Under the pieces are notes generated by a model. That model was not told the DNA's origin. It saw nothing but the letters and a program-made list of their open reading frames with translations, and made no database searches. 40,103 nucleotides of DNA from a virus. The stretch spans positions 1 through 40,103 of IMG/VR virus record IMGVR_UViG_3300049255_000166; one strand, written 5' to 3'. The translations under genes were made by a program, and so were the position numbers. The first letter of the stretch is position 1, and every line of letters begins with the position of its first letter. Of the stretch, positions 37,565-40,103 are shown piece after piece.

Positions 37565-37789
37565 TCAGTCAACCAGGCTGAGAGCTCTCCAAGGCAGCAG
37601 CAAAATTCGTTCGGCGACCGGCTGTGACCAGTCCGTGACGATCCTGCCGTCGAAGACCTGCCGGCACGCCGGGTGACCGTTGGCATCAAAGCCGAGCGCC
37701 CATTGCTGGCGATCGCGCTCTCGAATGAGCCAAAAGCAGCCAAGCTGGTCCGTCGCAATCCAGGTTATCTGCGATCGGGGGTCCAACAT
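37565..37789 (-). CDS. Hypothetical small protein, 74 aa
   Basis: ATG 37789 lies five bases after the stop of the zinc protein; a longer frame from TTG 37849 would overlap that gene and is less likely. The protein reads LDPRSQITWIATDQLGCFWL, IRERDRQQWALGFDANGHPA and GRIVTDWSQPVAERILLLPW. It is Trp-rich and probably beta-structured. Codon bias is weaker than in the late genes. No family recognised. Confidence 0.6.
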   Translation of the reverse strand: MLDPRSQITWIATDQLGCFWLIRERDRQQWALGFDANGHPACRQVFDGRIVTDWSQPVAERILLLPWRALSLVD

Positions 37790-37793
37790 GCGA

Positions 37794-37949
37794 TCACTGT
37801 TGCCGGCGCGAGGCCACCGCTTCGTTGAATAGACGCTCCAGGCAGCCAATACAGATCGTGCAACGCTCGCTGACGAGGGGCGGCTTCATCTCGACGAACT
37901 CTTCGCCTTCATCGACGGCGCGTTCACAAATGTCGCAGTTTATTGTCAT
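37794..37949 (-). CDS. Small zinc-finger-like protein, 51 aa
   Basis: A short gene encoding TINCDICERAVDEGEEFVEM, then a second Cys cluster, CTICIGC. The pairs CxxC...CxxCxxC give a treble-clef or zinc-ribbon-like knuckle. It ends with FNEAVASRRQQ. Codons and the tight junction with the next gene (five bases) support it. Such mini zinc proteins in phage regulatory regions are often DNA- or polymerase-binding, but no function can be assigned here. Confidence 0.65.
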   Translation of the reverse strand: MTINCDICERAVDEGEEFVEMKPPLVSERCTICIGCLERLFNEAVASRRQQ

Positions 37950-37968
37950 GCAGCCAGTTCCCGTGCGC

Positions 37969-38277
37969 TCATCGCCAAAGGATCGCGGCGACTAGGTTCT
38001 CGCCGATCACCGTGTCGATGATATCGCCGGCGAGCTGCTCGACGCTGCGCCGGCGGGCCCGCGCCAGGCTCGCCATCGCCGCCGACGTCCGCGGGTGAAC
38101 GCGCACGATCAGCAAGGCAGCATTGTCGGGAGAACGTCGCGATCGCCAGAGGCGGCGATACCGGGTAGCCGATTTGCGACACACGCCGGCGGCCGCTGCG
38201 GCCCGGCGCGCCGTATAGCCGGCCTCGAACAGCCGGAAGAGCTCGTCGACTACCGGAAGCGGCAGAAACCGCGCCAC
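37969..38277 (-). CDS. Putative helix-turn-helix protein, 102 aa
   Basis: GTG 38277. FRLFEAGYTARRAAAAAGVC, then RKSATRYRRLW, is a homeodomain-like helix-turn-helix (G-x-T-x-R-x-A-A-x-x-x-G-V-x-x-x-T-x-x-R). A C-terminal region follows with VRVHPRTSAAMASLARARRR and SVEQLAGDIIDTVIGE, resembling a small ribbon-helix-helix-like or dimerisation unit. It is divergent from the 38384 operon and is a good candidate for the regulator acting on the shared intergenic region. Confidence 0.65.
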   Translation of the reverse strand: MARFLPLPVVDELFRLFEAGYTARRAAAAAGVCRKSATRYRRLWRSRRSPDNAALLIVRVHPRTSAAMASLARARRRSVEQLAGDIIDTVIGENLVAAILWR

Positions 38278-38383
38278 TGAAGAAGTGCCCTCGCCCCGCC
38301 AGGGCGCTTTCCCACGCCACGCGAACTATGCTACGCAAGCCACTGCACACTTGCATGTTTTGGCCGCCCTGCGGATTGACCGG
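38278..38383. promoter_or_regulatory. Divergent intergenic region between HTH gene and replication operon
   Basis: 106 bases separating GTG 38277 (-) and ATG 38384 (+). GAACTATGCTACG (38321 onward) could hold a -10-like TATGCT for the plus operon. GCCCT-CGCCCCGCC-AGGGC (about 38291-38309) is a small hairpin. No strong consensus promoter is visible, so this is a positional call. Confidence 0.4.
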
Positions 38384-38974
38384 ATGGCTGGCTTGGTGAT
38401 CCTCGAGCCCGTCGATCTAGCGGGCGTCGTCCCGCGTCCGGCAAGGCGGCCGCGGCCGCCGCGCACACCCATATTCCATCGCGACATCAACCTTCGCGGC
38501 CTCGGTCCCGACCGCCTGCGCGAGCTCCACGACCAGGCTCGCGAGCTCCTCCGCCGCGCCGTCCTCACCGATGCCGCCATGCCGCGGGTCGGCCCGCACG
38601 GCTACCGGAGCTCGCTTCCGGAGATGAGCCCCCAGGACCGGGTCGAGGAATTTGGCCGCGACGCGGCCAGGGCGCTCAGTTTCTACATGCGCGAAATGCT
38701 GGCGCAGCGCGCCGATCGATTCCGGCCGACGCGCACCGATATCGCCCGCTGCAACGACGTTCTCACCTGGCTCGCCTGGCTCCGGATGCAGGGCGAGGAA
38801 GGCAAGGAAGGCGCCCGCATCATCCGGCTGAACGCATGCACGGTCCCGTATGTCCAGATCGCGCTCAAATATTCAGTCGACGACCGGACCGTGCGCAGGT
38901 GGCACGTAAAGGCGGTCACCCGCATCGCCGCCAAGTTTCCCGAGCAAATCGAGGCAATGGAGGCTACGCCATGA
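38384..38974 (+). CDS. DUF6362-like protein with C-terminal helix-turn-helix, 196 aa
   Basis: ATG 38384 begins AGLVILEPVDLAGVVPRPAR. The central part is helical (DRLRELHDQARELLRRAVLT, RVEEFGRDAARALSFYMREM). The C-terminal part has RCNDVLTWLAWLRMQGEEG, then RIIRLNACTVPYVQIALKYS and VDDRTVRRWHVKAVTRIAA, a sigma-like or transposase-like helix-turn-helix. The W-L-x-W-L segment followed by an HTH with a T-V-x-R-W recognition helix resembles DUF6362 of alphaproteobacterial phages, by my reading. A DNA-binding regulatory role is likely. The stop overlaps the next start (ATGA). Confidence 0.65.
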   Translation: MAGLVILEPVDLAGVVPRPARRPRPPRTPIFHRDINLRGLGPDRLRELHDQARELLRRAVLTDAAMPRVGPHGYRSSLPEMSPQDRVEEFGRDAARALSFYMREMLAQRADRFRPTRTDIARCNDVLTWLAWLRMQGEEGKEGARIIRLNACTVPYVQIALKYSVDDRTVRRWHVKAVTRIAAKFPEQIEAMEATP

Positions 38975-39162
38975 ACGACTACCTGCTTCAGTTCTTTGCG
39001 TACGAGCATCTTCCACCGCCGCTGCAAGCGCACAGCAAGCCATTCGGCGACCTGGCGAAGCACATCGTCGAAACGTTGCCGAGCAATCCCGAGCGTACTA
39101 CTGCGCTCAGGAAACTGCTCGAAGCAAAGGACTGCGCCGTACGGGCGCATCTCTTCAAATGA
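38971..39162 (+). CDS. Small helical protein resembling the Acb2/Tad1 hairpin family, 63 aa
   Basis: Sequence core: LLQFFAYEHLPPPLQAHSKP, FGDLAKHIVETLPSNPERTT, ALRKLLEAKDCAVRAHLFK. The helix - LPxNPERTxALRKLLEAKDxAVRA - helix layout recurs in many phages. I associate it with the helical-hairpin domain of Acb2/Tad1 proteins, which act as cyclic-nucleotide sponges against CBASS and Thoeris defence. It is shorter than or equal to the known sponges and I cannot verify ligand residues, so the function is tentative. It is translationally coupled on both sides (ATGA at 38971 and 39159), inside what looks like a replication operon. Confidence 0.5.
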   Translation: MNDYLLQFFAYEHLPPPLQAHSKPFGDLAKHIVETLPSNPERTTALRKLLEAKDCAVRAHLFK

Positions 39163-39752
39163 GCCTCGGCCAGCTACCGCCCTCGGTCGCGACTGAGACC
39201 CGCTTCCGCGGCTGCGACCTGCAGGTCCTGATGCTCCTCGTCTGCTACGCCGACACGGACGGCTGGTGCCGGCGCACGCAAGGCTCGATCGCCGGCGAGC
39301 TCGGTCGACACCGGGTGACGATCATCGAATCGCTGAACCGCCTCGCCAGGCTCGGCTACCTCGAGCGTCGCGCCGGGAAAAGGCCGGACGGCGGTAAGGC
39401 GGCAAGCGCCTATCGGGTCAAAAGTCCACGTAAGGCGCGCGCTACATGGGCTGCCAACGGCGCCATTAAGGCGGTGGTGACGGCGGTTGCGGCCGAGCTC
39501 GGTGTCGATCGCGCCATCATCGTCGCCGAACCGCGCGGCGACAGCAGGACGGTGCTCGCCCGCCAGGTCGCCGAATACCTGGCGGTGACAGCGCTCAACT
39601 GGTCGGCAACCCGGGTCGCCCCCTTCTTCCAGCGCCATCGCTCGACGGTCGACCACACGCTGCGCGAGATTGAGGACCGTCGTGACGACCCAGCGTTCGA
39701 CGCGATCCTCACCCGGCTGACCGACAGGATCGCGCCGGTTGCGGTGGGGTGA
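39159..39752 (+). CDS. Winged-helix + DnaA domain IV replication protein, 197 aa
   Basis: ATG 39159 overlaps the previous stop. Residues about 20-85 are a winged helix of the replication-initiator type: DLQVLMLLVCYADTDGWCRR, TQGSIAGELGRHRVTIIESL, NRLARLGYLERR. After a basic linker, residues about 120-185 match the C-terminal DNA-binding domain of DnaA: TVLARQVAEYLAVTALNWSA, RVAPFFQRHRSTVDHTLREI. In DnaA the H-T-T-V segment at the same place contacts the DnaA box; here it is RSTVDH. Without the ATPase domain it cannot be an initiator by itself. It may bind DnaA boxes to recruit or block host DnaA. An origin nearby is possible but not seen. Confidence 0.8.
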   Translation: MSLGQLPPSVATETRFRGCDLQVLMLLVCYADTDGWCRRTQGSIAGELGRHRVTIIESLNRLARLGYLERRAGKRPDGGKAASAYRVKSPRKARATWAANGAIKAVVTAVAAELGVDRAIIVAEPRGDSRTVLARQVAEYLAVTALNWSATRVAPFFQRHRSTVDHTLREIEDRRDDPAFDAILTRLTDRIAPVAVG

Positions 39753-40042
39753 TGCCTTCAGCTGGACCGGGAAATGAGCTGCAGAGCGAACGTACGCTAG
39801 CGCACACAGGAAGGAACTTGCGATTCGGGGCGCTGACGGTAATCCGTGAACGGACGAGGATCAGCCGCTTCCATTCGGCCGCCCCCTGCTTGACGGGTTA
39901 CTTGACTAGCGTAAAGCTCGGCTCGCCCAGCCTTCGAATCGCCCGTTGCGTTACAGTCTGCGTGACATTTGACGTGACGGGCGATTCGAGCACGAGGCTT
40001 TTCGCCTAGCACTTGTTAGGGTCTCGAAACCCGCTGCCATAC
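39753..40042. other. Region before the attachment-like site, no confident gene
   Basis: About 290 bases with lower G/C content. Open frames of about 70-86 codons exist on both strands but lack ribosome sites and codon bias. It contains a 12-base inverted repeat (39934-39989) and repeated GCGTGACATTTGACGTGACG units (from about 39958). This fits a recombinase or excisionase binding region beside an attachment site, though no integrase is encoded in the window. Confidence 0.5.
39934..39989. repeat. Perfect 12-base inverted repeat next to the putative attachment site
   Basis: TCGAATCGCCCG (39934-39945) faces CGGGCGATTCGA (39978-39989) with a 32-base spacer. A related TGCGATTCGGGG lies at about 39829. 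The spacing is too long for a terminator and fits paired protein-binding arms. Confidence 0.6.
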
Positions 40043-40067
40043 ACTTCGAATCCCATCCTCTCCGCCA
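40043..40067 (+). other. Putative attachment site: tRNA-Ser 3'-end segment
   Basis: ACTTCGAATCCCATCCTCTC followed by CGCCA reads as a T-loop (TTCGAAT), 3' T-stem, the acceptor strand CCTCTCC, discriminator G and CCA, the usual 3' end of bacterial tRNA-Ser (5' GGAGAGG). The upstream T-stem strand does not pair and no 5' tRNA half precedes it, so only the 3' segment is present, as at the distal end of a prophage integrated into a tRNA gene. Downstream DNA (40068-40103) becomes A/T-rich and may be chromosome. Confidence 0.5.
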
Positions 40068-40103
40068 ACCGATCCGAATAAGTTAATGAAACGTCTCAAT
40101 AAT

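Noticed and set aside
39749-40012. Small open frames on both strands near the right edge
   Set aside because: Neither has codon bias or a ribosome site, and both cross the inverted repeat next to the attachment-like segment.

Overview
The window is most of one GC-rich tailed-phage genome (siphovirus-like, HK97-type head), best read as a prophage of an alphaproteobacterium. The host guess rests on four things: the base composition; a tail-tip cassette (DUF2460, DUF2163, NlpC/P60 peptidase, tail-tip protein) in the order found in the Rhodobacter gene transfer agent; REP-like palindromes of a type common in alphaproteobacteria; and a tRNA-Ser 3'-end sequence at the right edge that looks like an integration site. 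No integrase lies in the window, so the prophage probably continues to the left.

Layout. 38-1973 (+) holds small, tightly overlapping early genes. 1970-2534 is a divergent regulatory pair, followed by a strong bidirectional terminator. From 37163 down to 2688 almost everything is one leftward late block. Read in transcription order it holds HNH endonuclease, small and large terminase, portal, a fused prohead protease, major capsid, decoration-like and neck genes, a tail-fibre module, major tail protein, a tail-assembly chaperone pair with a probable frameshift, tape measure, the GTA-like tail tip, repeat and fibre proteins, and the lysis region (permuted amidase, anchored lysozyme, membrane protein, Mu Gam-like protein, frameshifted adenine methylase). 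Two rightward moron-type genes (15780, 18352) interrupt the block. 37565-38277 (-) is a small regulatory cluster. 38384-39752 (+) is a three-gene overlapping operon ending in a winged-helix/DnaA-domain-IV protein, with a small Acb2/Tad1-hairpin-like protein in the middle. 39753-40103 looks like the attachment region and junction.

The most unusual signal is in three intergenic gaps of the head/tail block. One holds a linear tRNA-Thr(CGU). Another holds a tRNA whose 3' half is encoded before its 5' half: the acceptor stem and anticodon stem pair only if the gene is circularly permuted. The third holds T-arm and D-arm pieces in the same permuted order, with weaker pairing. Other notable points are two large proteins built from the same roughly 50-residue Pro-rich repeat, a module shared by the head-tail connector and the major tail protein, a fused prohead protease, clustered frameshifts in the methylase, and short phased repeats at several gene junctions, one of which supplies the start codon and N-terminus of a gene.
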